Part shown: one piece after another, positions 31,277 through 41,103 of the stretch
Layout of the letters: every line of letters begins with the position of its first letter
How positions within the stretch are numbered: the first letter of the stretch is position 1
Origin: Clostridia bacterium UC5.1-1C12
GTDB taxonomy: Bacteria > Bacillota_I > Bacilli_A > Erysipelotrichales > Erysipelotrichaceae
Direction of reading: 5' to 3'
DNA length: 64,000 nucleotides
Assembly: GCA_001305055.1 (NCBI GenBank)
Contig: BBZX01000001.1
Location: 1 to 64,000, forward strand
Notes under the pieces: model-generated
What the model was told of the DNA's origin: nothing
Databases searched by the model: none
The model's input: only the letters and a program-made list of their open reading frames with translations
Position numbers and translations under genes: made by a program

Positions 31277-32014
31277 ATGGAACGCTTACAAAAAGTAATT
31301 GCTGCAAGCGGCATTACATCAAGAAGAAAAGCAGAAGTAATGATTAGTGAAGGCAGAGTAACAGTGAATGGTGAAACCATTACTGAACAAGGATATAAAG
31401 TAAAACGCGGAGATATTATTGAGGTTGATGGTGAGCAGATTCAAAAGGAGAACAAGGTTTATTTTGTTATGAATAAGCCAAAGAAATCCGTATGCACATT
31501 AGATGACGAATTTGACCGCAAAACAGTGGTTTCACTGGTTAAATGTGATGAGCGCATTTTTACGGTCGGCCGTCTTGATTACGATACAAGCGGTGTACTT
31601 ATTTTAACGAATGACGGTGAATTTGCCAATCAGCTGATTCACCCTAAGTATCATATTCCTAAAACCTATGAGGTAATTATTGATGGAATTTTGACAACTG
31701 AACAGATTAAAGCACTTGAAAAGGGTGTTGTACTTGATGACGGCATTCAGACGCTGCCGGCTAAGCTGAGAGTAAAGAACAAGGATTTTGATCATCAAAA
31801 GACACGTTTTGATATTACGATCAAGGAAGGCAGGAACCGGCAGATTAAACGTATGATGGAGGTTTATGGCCATACGGTTACCAGTCTGCATCGAAAATCA
31901 CTCGGTTTTCTTACGGTCAGCGATATGAGTCAGGGTGAATACCGGATTTTAAAACCGCATGAGGTAAAAATGCTGCGACGTCTTGCTTTAGAGGGCGAAC
32001 AGAAAACTAAATAG
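31277..32014 (+). CDS. rluB: 23S rRNA pseudouridine synthase RluB
   Basis: S4 domain (RLQKVIAASGITSRRKAEVMI) plus catalytic VGRLDYDTSGVLILTNDGEF and KEGRNRQIKRMMEVYG. Context after spmB matches Bacillus rluB (ypuL). 245 residues, intact. Confidence 0.93.
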   Translation: MERLQKVIAASGITSRRKAEVMISEGRVTVNGETITEQGYKVKRGDIIEVDGEQIQKENKVYFVMNKPKKSVCTLDDEFDRKTVVSLVKCDERIFTVGRLDYDTSGVLILTNDGEFANQLIHPKYHIPKTYEVIIDGILTTEQIKALEKGVVLDDGIQTLPAKLRVKNKDFDHQKTRFDITIKEGRNRQIKRMMEVYGHTVTSLHRKSLGFLTVSDMSQGEYRILKPHEVKMLRRLALEGEQKTK

Positions 32015-32027
32015 TATTAAATTAATT

Positions 32028-32090
32028 TGATCATTCTAATATATTCAGCGTTATAAATGCTGAATATGGCAGTATGATCTTTTCTTATGT
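32028..32090 (+). terminator. Large hairpin after rluB
   Basis: Perfect ATATTCAGC / GCTGAATAT stem with a 9-base loop, extended by outer GATCAT / ATGATC arms, then CTTTTCTT (TTTTCTT tail). Probable terminator. Confidence 0.7.
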
Positions 32091-32175
32091 CAAAAAATAT
32101 GAACAAGTGTAAAAAAAGTATAACAAAATAATAATTTCACAATGCTAAAATGGAGGTGAAAGAAGAGGGAATCAT

Positions 32176-33884
32176 ATGAAAAAATTACTGAGGTGTGTTT
32201 TAGCTTTGTGTATGATTGTAACAATTGTTGGCTGCAGTAATAAGCCGGCGGATACCATTATCACCGATGGCGTCTATACAGAGAGCGCAAAGGGGAATAA
32301 TGGAGATGTTAAGGTTGAGGTAGAGGTTAAGGATGCGAAAGTAATTCGAGTAGAGGTTATTGAGCATATGGAAACCGCGGGTATTGCTGATGTACCGATT
32401 CAAAGCATTCCGGCGGCCATTGTTGAGCATCAAAGTTTGAAAATAGATACCATTGCCGGCGCTACTAATACAAGCAAGGCGATTCTGGAGGCTGCTGAGC
32501 TTGGGCTTAAGGCGGCTGGCTTTGATATTGAAGCGATGAAAAATAAGGAAGTAACAGCAGCAATAAAATCTGAGGCAGAGGATGTCATTTGTGATACTGT
32601 AGTTATTGGTGCCGGCGGTGCTGGAATGACCACTGCCATTGAACTTAAAAAAGGCGGTCAGAATGTGATTCTTGTAGAGAAGCAAGCATGAATGGCGGTG
32701 CTACAAGTCTTGCGGCCACTTATTTCGTAGCCGTTAATACCGAATATCAAAAGCAGGCCGGCTTGGGTTTAAGCATTGATGAATACATCGCTGATCAAGT
32801 AAGTAAAAATCCAGATATGAATGCTGATAATTGGAAAACACTGCTTGAACGTTCTGAGGAAAGTGTTGAATGGCTGAACAGTCTGGGAACGAAAATCAAC
32901 CGACCGCTCTCAACTTATCAGGTGGCAACTGAAGATGGCAGCTCTCTGGGTGTTGCGATCGTTAAGGCACTGAATGCTGAAATTGAACGTTTGGATGTAG
33001 ATATGCGTCTGTCAACAAAAGCAATTGAATTGGTAACTGAGGGTGATCAGGTAAAGGGTGTCAAGGTTGAAAGTCCAAATGAGACTTATACAATTTATGC
33101 TGATAACGTTGTCATTGCGACCGGCGGCTTTGCATCAGGTAAAGAAGCACTGCTGGAATATGCGCCTGAATGGGCAGATTTACCGTCAACATCTGCAGCT
33201 GGCTCAACGGGTGACGGCTTTGAATTGGTAAAAGCGGTAGATGCTAATTTAGCTTTTATGGATGTTGTTCGTCTGAATCCGTCGGTTCATAGTGAGAATG
33301 GCGTGAATTCAAGTCTGAGTGCTGCACGGGCAGAAGGCGGCATCATGGTAAATTTAGAAGGCAAACGTTTCTGCAATGATTATTACCCGGATTATACAAC
33401 ACTCTCTAAATGGATGATGGAACAGGAAGGCGATCATGTGTTTATTCTGATCGATCAAAGTGCTATGGATAAATCAAAACGGCTTCAGGGATTTAAAGAT
33501 CAGGGCTATTTTATCGAGGCTGACACAATTGAAGAGCTTGCTGAAAAAATGGGTGTTCCTGCCGATAATTTAACCGAAACGATTGAGAAATACCGATTGG
33601 CTGTTGAGACGGGTGTCGACGAGGAATTCGGCCGTTCAGCAAATCTTACTATTGATTTTACGCAAGCCCCTTATTATGCGGTTTCAACAAAACCGGGCTT
33701 ACAGGTCACTCTTGGCGGTATTGAGGTGGATTCATCGATGCATGTTGTAACTAAAGCAGGTCATGCTATTAATAATCTCTATGCTGTTGGTGAATGCGCG
33801 CATGATGGCTTATTCGGTGGTGCGCCTACCAATGAAAATGTTACTTTTGGCAAGCTTGTTGCCGAAGATATTTTAAATAAATAA
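32176..33884 (+). CDS. Lipoprotein FMN/FAD-dependent reductase (fumarate reductase-like)
   Basis: Secreted flavoprotein reductase. The signal peptide ends in the lipobox VGC (Cys about residue 20). An FMN-binding domain follows whose TIAGATNTSKA carries the Thr that ApbE-type transferases link to FMN. The FAD domain of the fumarate-reductase/urocanate-reductase family follows (VIGAGGAGMTTAIELKKGG; VVIATGGFASG; C-terminal GLFGGAPTNENVTFGKL). The frame breaks near 32690, one A short. About 569 residues after repair. It probably reduces an external organic acceptor with electrons from a membrane chain; the substrate cannot be read from sequence. Confidence 0.87.
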
Positions 33885-33921
33885 AGCTGAGGCAGTCTGG
33901 ATAATTTAGACTGCCTGCTTT
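33883..33921 (+). terminator. Intrinsic terminator after the reductase
   Basis: 8-bp perfect stem (GGCAGTCT with AGACTGCC) flanked by AAAGC and GCTTT arms. Separates the reductase from the regulator gene. Confidence 0.8.
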
Positions 33922-33941
33922 ATAATGAATAAGAGGTACTT

Positions 33942-35168
33942 ATGGATAATTTCAAGCAGCAGCAAATTGAAACATGCAAACGATACATTATAAATGAAAG
34001 TCTTTTTGGTCAGCAATACGATCAGCTTTTAGAAATGATGCAGGAAATGAATGTCGAGCTGAAAATCGATTTTAATAACTGCTATTTGATTCTTGCGGGT
34101 ATTCGAAAACGTTTTTATAACAGTAAATTAAACTTGAACCGTGAAAATTATCTGGATATTTTTGCAGCTGTAAAGACTTGCTGCTATCCCTTGAACAGAG
34201 CTATGAATTTGAAAAGGAAATGAGTGCGGTCAATTATGACTCATCAAAATTAATTGCAGTCATGATTACACCTAAAACAAGTAAGGAATTGCCAATACAC
34301 ATCATTTCTGATCAGATACAAAAAAGGCTGCAGCAGCAATTCATTGAAGCAAGGCCGGTTAAACATCCATATTTAAGCAGTATAACGCTGTATTCAGGAC
34401 CGATTGTTTCATATGCACAATTTCAATCTGCATTTAAACAGTTAAGGAACAGCCATCGGCTGGCATTTATAAAATGCGTCCGTGTTCGATGCAGGAGTCA
34501 ATGTTTATAAAAGACCGTCAGAATGTGAAATTGATTGATTTGATACCCATGGTTCAGAAGCTGCAGCAAAATATGCTTGACGGTAAACCTGAAAATATGC
34601 GATTCATCGTACATGAAATAATGCTGTCACTGAAAAGAAGCATGGATGTTATCCTGACCTATGACATCATTTCTGAACTTAAGAAAATGCTGCTGATTTT
34701 GAATTTGCAGTTTCGTCTTGATTTTGAAGAAATATCAATGAGGTGCTGCGATTAGAACAATACTGTGCTATTGAAGAATTTGAGGCATCGCTGTTTGATC
34801 TGCTGCTTACCTTCTGCCAATTCAAATCAGAACAGAAAGCAGCCATCAGCCCGCTGATCATTAACACAATTCAATATGTTAACCGTCATTATCAGCAAAG
34901 TATCAGTCTATATGAAATAGCTGATGCAATGAATGTCTCCGCTTCTTACTTAAGCCGTGTCTTTAATGCCGAAATGGGCGTCAGCCTGCCATATTTCATC
35001 AATGAGCTTAGGATTCGCAAGGCAAAACATTTATTATGTGAGACAAATTTAAAAATTGGTGAGATCGCCCTGCAGTGCGGGATGCAGAACGTTCAATATT
35101 TCTGTATGAAATTTAAACAGCTGACAGCAATGCGGCCGCAGGAATATCGTCAGATTAATCAGAAATGA
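33942..35168 (+). CDS. AraC-family transcriptional regulator
   Basis: About 409 residues after repair. The last 95 form an AraC/XylS DNA-binding domain: SLYEIADAMNVSASYLSRVF (first HTH) and KIGEIALQCGMQNVQYFCMKF (second HTH), ending AMRPQEYRQ. The 300-residue N-terminal part resembles the regions between receiver and HTH in YesN-type regulators, but no phosphoacceptor domain is seen, so it may sense a ligand. Breaks near 34176 (G), 34471 (T-run) and 34739 (C). Its position after the reductase suggests control of that gene. Confidence 0.82.
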
Positions 35169-35228
35169 GTGTGTTGGAAAAATATCTTATGCGACGTTTT
35201 GTGTTATACAGACACACATGAAGATTAT

Positions 35229-35275
35229 GACTGCAGCTTTTATGCGCGTGGCAAGCTAAAGCTGCAGTCTTTTTA
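35229..35275 (+). terminator. Strong intrinsic terminator after araC-type gene
   Basis: Perfect 12-bp stem (GACTGCAGCTTT with AAAGCTGCAGTC), 17-base loop and five T. Confidence 0.9.
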
Positions 35276-35405
35276 TTATTGTCATGTAATATCATTGATC
35301 GTGGTAATAGTTATTAGTACGTATATTTAAAGGCATTTAGATAAGGAACATGAGATTTCACTCATTGAACTTCATGAGATAATTTCAGGGGGCTTGATTG
35401 AGCTG

Positions 35406-35426
35406 GGGCAGAAGCTGCCCTTTTTT
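35406..35426 (+). terminator. Second intrinsic terminator
   Basis: GGGCAG-AAG-CTGCCC followed by six T. No gene ends just upstream, so it may end a small RNA or a lost gene. Confidence 0.8.
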
Positions 35427-35837
35427 ATCTTATAGGAAGTTGCATTTTCAAACATCGAAATACCAATTTTTTGTTATGAAAAGTTATCTGAAAAATGATA
35501 AAAAACAGATGAAAGCATCTCGTGAAAATGGTATGTCATGAATAAAAAATAATATATTTTACAGAAAATTCATTATAAGCATCACCTAGTTACCTTTGTA
35601 TCAATCGCTGGTAAAAAGAGTTTCTGTATGGAAATGCTCAAGTACGACTCCAATTCCGGCAGGTAAAAAGAGAGACATTGAAATACAGGTTGGTACAGCG
35701 CCGCAAGGAAGGCAGCTGAATGTCGCTCTTAATGGCATGCTTACCTGAATTTATAGATGGAGGAAATCATTTTCTTGTTGTCTTGAATCTAATTGCAGTT
35801 TATTGGCAAATACGTTAAAATGGTTGCAGGTGATGTT

Positions 35838-36581
35838 ATGCAGCAGTATTTTGTACAAGGTAAATTAAATATCAATGAACAGTTTGTTTTTAATAAGGAA
35901 CAGGCCCATCATATAAAGAATGTATTGCGGATGAAACAAGGCAGCCGGGTGCGGGTGGTGGATGAGTGTGAACAGCCCTACTTGACAGCCATTGAATTTG
36001 CTGATGATCAAGTAGCCGGCTTAGTGCTTGAAGCGCTCCCTTTAAATGCTTCCAGGGTCAAAACAACGCTTATTATGGGATTGATCAAAGGTGATAAATG
36101 GGATTATCTGCTGCAGAAGGCATGTGAATGCGGTGCCTATGCGATTCAGCCGATGATCAGCAGCCGCTGTGTTGTGAAAGCAAAAGAAGAGAAGGCGGAC
36201 AAAAAACTGATGCGCTGGAATAAGATTGCTTCAGAAGCTTGTGAACAATGCAAACGCGCCCATCAGACACCTGTGCTGGCCAGTGCTGATTTTGATCAGG
36301 TGCTGGGTGTGCAGGCTGACTTAAAGCTGATAGCCTATGAGGATGCCGATTTAAAAGCCTGCAATTTGGCAGCTGTGTTTAAGGAACATCCGAATATTAC
36401 ATCCATTGCGGTAATGATTGGACCGGAAGGCGGTTTTAGCTTGGAAGAAGTGGCAAAGGCTGAAGCGTTTGGCTTTGTACGGGTAAGCTTAGGCACAGCG
36501 ATTTTCCGTGCTGAGACAGCCGCGTTATTTGCGTTAAACGCTATCAGCTATCATTATGATCTGTCAGGTGAAGCAAAATGA
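35838..36581 (+). CDS. rsmE: 16S rRNA m3U1498 methyltransferase RsmE
   Basis: SPOUT methyltransferase acting on 16S rRNA. N-terminal FNKEQAHHIKNVLRMKQG (PUA-like), LIKGDKWDYLLQKACECGA, and the knot motif MIGPEGGFSLEEVA then SLGTAIFRAETAAL. ATG 35838 follows GCAGGTGATG; upstream in-frame codons would give a non-family extension. 247 residues, intact. Matches yqeU next to yqeV in Bacillus. Confidence 0.95.
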   Translation: MQQYFVQGKLNINEQFVFNKEQAHHIKNVLRMKQGSRVRVVDECEQPYLTAIEFADDQVAGLVLEALPLNASRVKTTLIMGLIKGDKWDYLLQKACECGAYAIQPMISSRCVVKAKEEKADKKLMRWNKIASEACEQCKRAHQTPVLASADFDQVLGVQADLKLIAYEDADLKACNLAAVFKEHPNITSIAVMIGPEGGFSLEEVAKAEAFGFVRVSLGTAIFRAETAALFALNAISYHYDLSGEAK

Positions 36582-37330
36582 AGCAGCTGATTAAGTTATG
36601 TGAAAAGGATCAGCGTGAACCGCTGTTTAAAACCCAGAGCTGCCGAGAACAGCTGCCGCTTATTCAATCACAGTTTAAAGCGGATAAATTAAATCTGACC
36701 ATCAAGAGTGATCTTGAATTCTTTTATGCACAATTTCTGTATCGCTGTATCTTAAGCAAACAGGCGTTTGAAACCGTTTTTTTTAAAGCATGTTACGAAA
36801 TGAATGATTATTGGTCAAGCTTAAATTATCTGGAGAAAAAAAGACTGATCAATATTGAAATCGATGCACTGAAAGCGGCCTTGCCGTATGTGATGCGCAA
36901 TCATAAGCAAGTGTTCATACCGATGTTTGATGAGCGGATGAATGATATATACCGTGATGAGATGGTTCTTTTTGAATTGAAACAGTATGCGCAGCTGCGT
37001 TATGAGTATGCTTCTTCGATTACTCAGAAAAGTTTGAGCACGGATGTGATAGCCGCGGGCTTTACTGAGCTTGAACTGATTGGCGAGGCAGAAGATCAAT
37101 TATTCTGTTTTTGTAAACTCAATCATCGGCTATACGTGCTTTCCGACAGGCAGGCATTGTATTCATTATCTTTATCTCAGTGTGAGGAGCCTTCAGAGCT
37201 TGCCGAGCTTTTGCCTTATCTGATACAGGTGGATGAGCGCGGGGCATTGCAGCTGATTCTCAGCCGCCGATGGTTATCGGAAAAGACGCTGCGCAGGGGT
37301 GAGAAGCTGTTAAGTAAATGGCAAAGATGA
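36578..37330 (+). CDS. Hypothetical protein between rsmE and mtaB
   Basis: A 250-residue predicted cytoplasmic protein with no signal peptide, membrane segment or motif I recognise. Mostly helical with scattered aromatic and charged residues (KQAFETVFFKACYEMNDYW; YLEKKRLINIEIDALKAALP). Overlaps the rsmE stop by 4 bp, so it is translated with it. The position where Bacillus has no gene suggests a lineage-specific protein, perhaps acting with rRNA or tRNA modification by association only. Confidence 0.6.
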   Translation: MKQLIKLCEKDQREPLFKTQSCREQLPLIQSQFKADKLNLTIKSDLEFFYAQFLYRCILSKQAFETVFFKACYEMNDYWSSLNYLEKKRLINIEIDALKAALPYVMRNHKQVFIPMFDERMNDIYRDEMVLFELKQYAQLRYEYASSITQKSLSTDVIAAGFTELELIGEAEDQLFCFCKLNHRLYVLSDRQALYSLSLSQCEEPSELAELLPYLIQVDERGALQLILSRRWLSEKTLRRGEKLLSKWQR

Positions 37331-37358
37331 TTGTATTTAAGATGAAATAGTGTATAAT
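37331..37358 (+). promoter_or_regulatory. Sigma-A promoter of mtaB
   Basis: TTGTAT at 37331-37336 and TATAAT at 37353-37358, 16-bp spacing. Confidence 0.6.
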
Positions 37359-37380
37359 AAGTTAGTTTGAGGTGATTAAA

Positions 37381-38685
37381 ATGACTACATTTGCTATGAG
37401 TACACTCGGCTGCAAAGTTAATACATATGAATCCCAGGCTTATGTACAGGGGCTATTAGAGCTGGGATATACAGAAGTGGATTTTAAAGAAAAAGCAGAT
37501 ATCTACATTATTAATACATGTGCGGTTACCAATACGGCAGGCAGTAAAAGCCGTCAGAAAATTCATCAGGCAATTCGTACAAATCCTGATGCATTTATTG
37601 CGGTGGTGGGCTGTTATGTTCAGACCAGCAGTAAAGAGGTTGCTGATATTGAGGGAGTTGATCTGATTTTAGGCAGTGATGGCAAAGCTGGCTTAGCTTT
37701 AGAAGTGGATCAAGCCTATAAACAAAAGAAGCGCTTAAATCTGGTTCATGAGATTGACAATGTTAAGGTGTTTGAGGCGCTGCCAATTCATCGTTTTACT
37801 GATCATACGCGGGCTTTCCTTAAGATTCAGGATGGCTGCAATCAGTTTTGTTCCTATTGCATCATTCCTTACGCGAGAGGACGTGAGCGTTCATTGCCGA
37901 TGAATGATGTGATTGAGACAGCTAAGGAGCTGGTGGCTAATCAGCATTATGAAATAGTCTTATCCGGGATTCATACCGGCCGTTATGGTCATGATTTAGG
38001 TACTGATTTGACCGCTTTATTGAGACGGCTGTTAAATGAGGTCGATGGCTTGCAAAGAATCCGTTTATCTTCCATAGAAATTAATGAGCTGACTGATGAG
38101 TTTCTTATTTTAATGCAGCAGGATGAGCGAATTGCCCGGCATTTACATATTCCAATTCAAAATGCCAGCAATCATGTGTTAAAGGCCATGAATCGTCCTT
38201 ATACGATTGAAGCTTTTATCAAGCGAATCGATGAAATCCGCGCATTATTGCCTGATTGTTCAATTTCTACCGATATTATTGTTGGCTTTCCTGATGAATC
38301 AGAAGAAGATTTTAATGAGACGCTGTCAAATCTTGATCGCATTCAGTTCAGCTTTATGCATGTATTTCCATTTTCTAAACGCGATGGTACAAAAGCGGCA
38401 GGCATGTCGAATCAAATCAACGGTTTAGTAAAGAAAGAACGTGCCAAACTATTAAATGTAAAAAGCGGGCATGATTATGCGCTATACCAGCAAACTTGGC
38501 TTGGCAGACGGGTCAGCGTGCTTTTTGAGAAGCAGGAGGATCAGTTGGCAATAGGACATGCCAGTCAGTATTTTCCAGTCACTGTTATGTGTGATGCGTC
38601 AGTTGTAAATCAAATTCATAATGTAGTCATTACAGGTTATGAAAATGGAATGCTGCAGGGCAAAATCGAGGAGGTAAAAGGATGA
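37381..38685 (+). CDS. mtaB: tRNA t6A37 methylthiotransferase MtaB
   Basis: Radical-SAM enzyme making ms2t6A37. N-terminal MTTase domain (STLGCKVNTYESQ, INTCAVT, VVGCYVQ), radical-SAM cysteines in QDGCNQFCSYCIIPYARGRERS, C-terminal TRAM. ATG 37381 follows GAGGTGAT. 434 residues, intact. Equivalent to Bacillus yqeV. Overlaps murE by 4 bp. Confidence 0.95.
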   Translation: MTTFAMSTLGCKVNTYESQAYVQGLLELGYTEVDFKEKADIYIINTCAVTNTAGSKSRQKIHQAIRTNPDAFIAVVGCYVQTSSKEVADIEGVDLILGSDGKAGLALEVDQAYKQKKRLNLVHEIDNVKVFEALPIHRFTDHTRAFLKIQDGCNQFCSYCIIPYARGRERSLPMNDVIETAKELVANQHYEIVLSGIHTGRYGHDLGTDLTALLRRLLNEVDGLQRIRLSSIEINELTDEFLILMQQDERIARHLHIPIQNASNHVLKAMNRPYTIEAFIKRIDEIRALLPDCSISTDIIVGFPDESEEDFNETLSNLDRIQFSFMHVFPFSKRDGTKAAGMSNQINGLVKKERAKLLNVKSGHDYALYQQTWLGRRVSVLFEKQEDQLAIGHASQYFPVTVMCDASVVNQIHNVVITGYENGMLQGKIEEVKG

Positions 38686-40147
38686 ATCTATCAGAGATGT
38701 TTGATCACGCACCGGAAATAGAAATCGAAGAACTCAGTTTCGATTCTCGGATCAAGACTAAAAACAGTATCTTTTTCTGTGTTTCGGGAATCAATAGCGA
38801 TGGCCATGATTTTGTTGATCAGGCGATCGATAACGGTGCTCTCTGCATTGTTCACAGCAAACCGATAGAAAATAAGCGTAAATGCATTGTCTATATCAAG
38901 GTTGAAAATGTTTTAGCGACGATGAATCGTCTGGCTAATAAGTTCTATGATTATCCAAGCCGCAAGCTTCAGGTTTATGGTGTAACCGGCACTAACGGCA
39001 AGTCAACGATCGCCAAAATCATCCGTGATGTTCACTCCCGGTTTGAACCATGCGGTTATATGGGCACGATTTCTATTTCTTATGGGGATGTTACTTTGCC
39101 GCCTTCTTTAACAACACCGGATGTGCTGACAATTCATTCAACGCTTAAGGATATGGTGGATCATGGGATGAAGGCAGTGGCTATGGAAGTAAGCAGTCAT
39201 GGTCTTGAATTAGACCGAGTGAATACGGTTGATTTTAATACGGTGATCTTTACTAATCTGACCTATGATCATCTCGATTTTCATGGTACTTTTGAAAATT
39301 ATTTTGAAGCCAAGAAGAAATTATTTAAAATGGTAAATAAAAACGGTGTCTGCATATTGAATGCTGATGATGAGTGCTGCCGCGCGCTTACGGAAGTATG
39401 TAATGCACGGGTTGTAACTTATGGCGTACAAAATGATGCGGATTATCGGGCTGATGATATTCGCTTGGGCACTCAGCATTCCAGATTTAAGATGCTGCAT
39501 AAGGGCCGTGAATATGAAGTGAAAACGAATCTGATCGCTTTATACAATATTTATAATTTGCTGGCGGCAATCGCAGCCATGCATGAAAGCGGCTTGGAGC
39601 TTGAAAAAGTTCTGGATTGTCTGGATACGCTGGATCAGGTTGACGGCCGTTTAGAGCGCATCGATGAAGGTCAGCCATTTAATGTATTTGTTGACTTTGC
39701 GCATACGCCAGATGGCTTACAGAAAGTATTTGAATACGCTAAGCTGATTACTCAGCCGCAGCGCAAGATCATTGCCGTATTTGGCAGTGCCGGCAACGCG
39801 ATCGTCATAAACGCAAAGTTTTCGGTAGTGTTGCCAGTGAATTTTGTGATATGATTATTTTGACAGAGGATGATCCGCGTGATGAAGATCCAAGAGAGAT
39901 TGCCAATGAAATTAAAGCGGGGATTGTAGATACCAACAATATTTATATTGAGAACCGTTATGATGCCATAAGGCAGGCAATTGAGATGGCCAATGTCGAT
40001 GATACGGTACTGATTCTCGGTAAAGGGGATGAAACCTTCATTTATCGCGAAAATGGCCGGGAACCTTATATTGGTGATCATCGGGCGGCGCGGGCAATCA
40101 TCCGCAGATATTACTTGGGCATCGAGGAGGATGGAAAAGATGAATAA
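38682..40147 (+). CDS. murE: UDP-MurNAc-tripeptide ligase MurE
   Basis: Adds the third amino acid to the peptidoglycan stem. [18 protein letters not shown] opens the family, the ATP loop is [26 protein letters not shown] and [13 protein letters not shown] follow. The specificity loop reads [11 protein letters not shown], close to but not the same as DNPR of diaminopimelate-adding enzymes. The frame breaks near 39799, one C short. About 488 residues after repair. Overlaps deoC by 8 bp. Confidence 0.93.
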
Positions 40148-40795
40148 GTTAATCGATCATACATTATTGAAGGCTGATTCTACGCAGGCACAGATTCAAA
40201 AGCTGTGTGAGGAAGCGAGAACTTATGACTTTGCGTCAGTTTGTGTAAATCCGACATGGGTTAAATATTGTGCAGAAGCGCTGAAGGGCAGTGATGTAAA
40301 GGTCTGTACGGTCATCGGTTTTCCGTTGGGCGCAACAACTTCAGCGGTCAAAGCTTATGAGACTAAGGAGCTTTAGCTAACGGCGCGGAAGAATTTGATA
40401 TGGTAATCAATATCGGTGCTTTAAAAGATCATAACTATGCATTGGTGGAAGAAGATATTCGCAGTGTGGTAGCGGCAGCCGATCATCGTTGTGTTAAAGT
40501 CATTCTTGAAACATGTCTGCTAAGCAAGGAAGAGATCGTCAAGGCTTGCGAATGCTGTGTGAACGCAAAAGCAGCCTTTGTGAAAACTTCTACCGGCTTC
40601 TCAACAGCCGGTGCTACGGTAGAGGATGTAAAGCTGATGAAAGAAAGTGTTCATGGTGCTTGTAAAGTAAAGGCTGCCGGCGGTGTCAGATGCTATGAAG
40701 ATCTTCAGGCAATGGTGGCAGCCGGGGCTGATCGTATCGGTACAAGTGCCGGTGTAAAACTTCTTCAAAAAGAAAATGTAAATTCTGCATATTAA
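40140..40795 (+). CDS. deoC: Deoxyribose-phosphate aldolase
   Basis: Cleaves deoxyribose-5-phosphate to glyceraldehyde-3-phosphate and acetaldehyde. [39 protein letters not shown], the Schiff-base Lys in [18 protein letters not shown], and [15 protein letters not shown] are seen. The frame breaks near 40371 (one G short), restoring [20 protein letters not shown]. About 218 residues. With the phosphorylase at 18.7 kb it completes deoxynucleoside breakdown. Confidence 0.93.
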
Positions 40796-40797
40796 GC

Positions 40798-40826
40798 TTG
40801 CAAAATATCACATAATTATGTATAAT
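40798..40826 (+). promoter_or_regulatory. Sigma-A promoter of rpsU
   Basis: TTGCAA at 40798-40803 and TATAAT at 40821-40826, 17-bp spacing, just after the deoC stop. Confidence 0.75.
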
Positions 40827-40858
40827 GTTAATGCTTGCATCAGAAGGGAGGGTAAGTA

Positions 40859-41038
40859 ATGCCAAAAGTAGTAATAAAAGAAAATGAAGTTCTAGATGAT
40901 GCTTTACGCAGATTCAAACGTCAAGTATCTAGAAATGGAACCCTTGCTGAAGCTCGCAAAAGAGAGTTTTATGTAAAACCAGGCGTACGCCGTAAGCTTA
41001 AATCAGAAGCAGCACGCAAGGCTCGCCGCAGTAAATAA
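40859..41038 (+). CDS. rpsU: Ribosomal protein bS21
   Basis: Small basic protein of the 30S subunit: 59 residues starting with [20 protein letters not shown] and ending in the Arg/Lys-rich tail [24 protein letters not shown] precedes the ATG. Typical family length, intact. Confidence 0.97.
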   Translation: MPKVVIKENEVLDDALRRFKRQVSRNGTLAEARKREFYVKPGVRRKLKSEAARKARRSK

Positions 41039-41049
41039 CTAATTACTTA

Positions 41050-41079
41050 GGGACACTTCTTAAATAGGGGTGTCTTTTT
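41050..41079 (+). terminator. Terminator after rpsU
   Basis: GACACTTCT pairs with AGGGGTGTC through two wobble pairs, followed by five T. Confidence 0.75.
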
Positions 41080-41103
41080 GATTGATAAGAAAGGGAATCG
41101 GAT

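Larger units (their letters stand above)
35169..35837. other. Gene-poor region
   Basis: No supported gene over about 670 bp. It holds two intrinsic terminators (35229-35275 and 35406-35426) and AT-rich sequence. Near 35660-35745 a short frame without a start reads GKKRDIEIQVGTAPQGRQLN, faintly like flagellin; this could be a gene remnant or chance. The GGTAAAAAGAG sequence occurs twice there (near 35611 and 35662). Confidence 0.5.
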
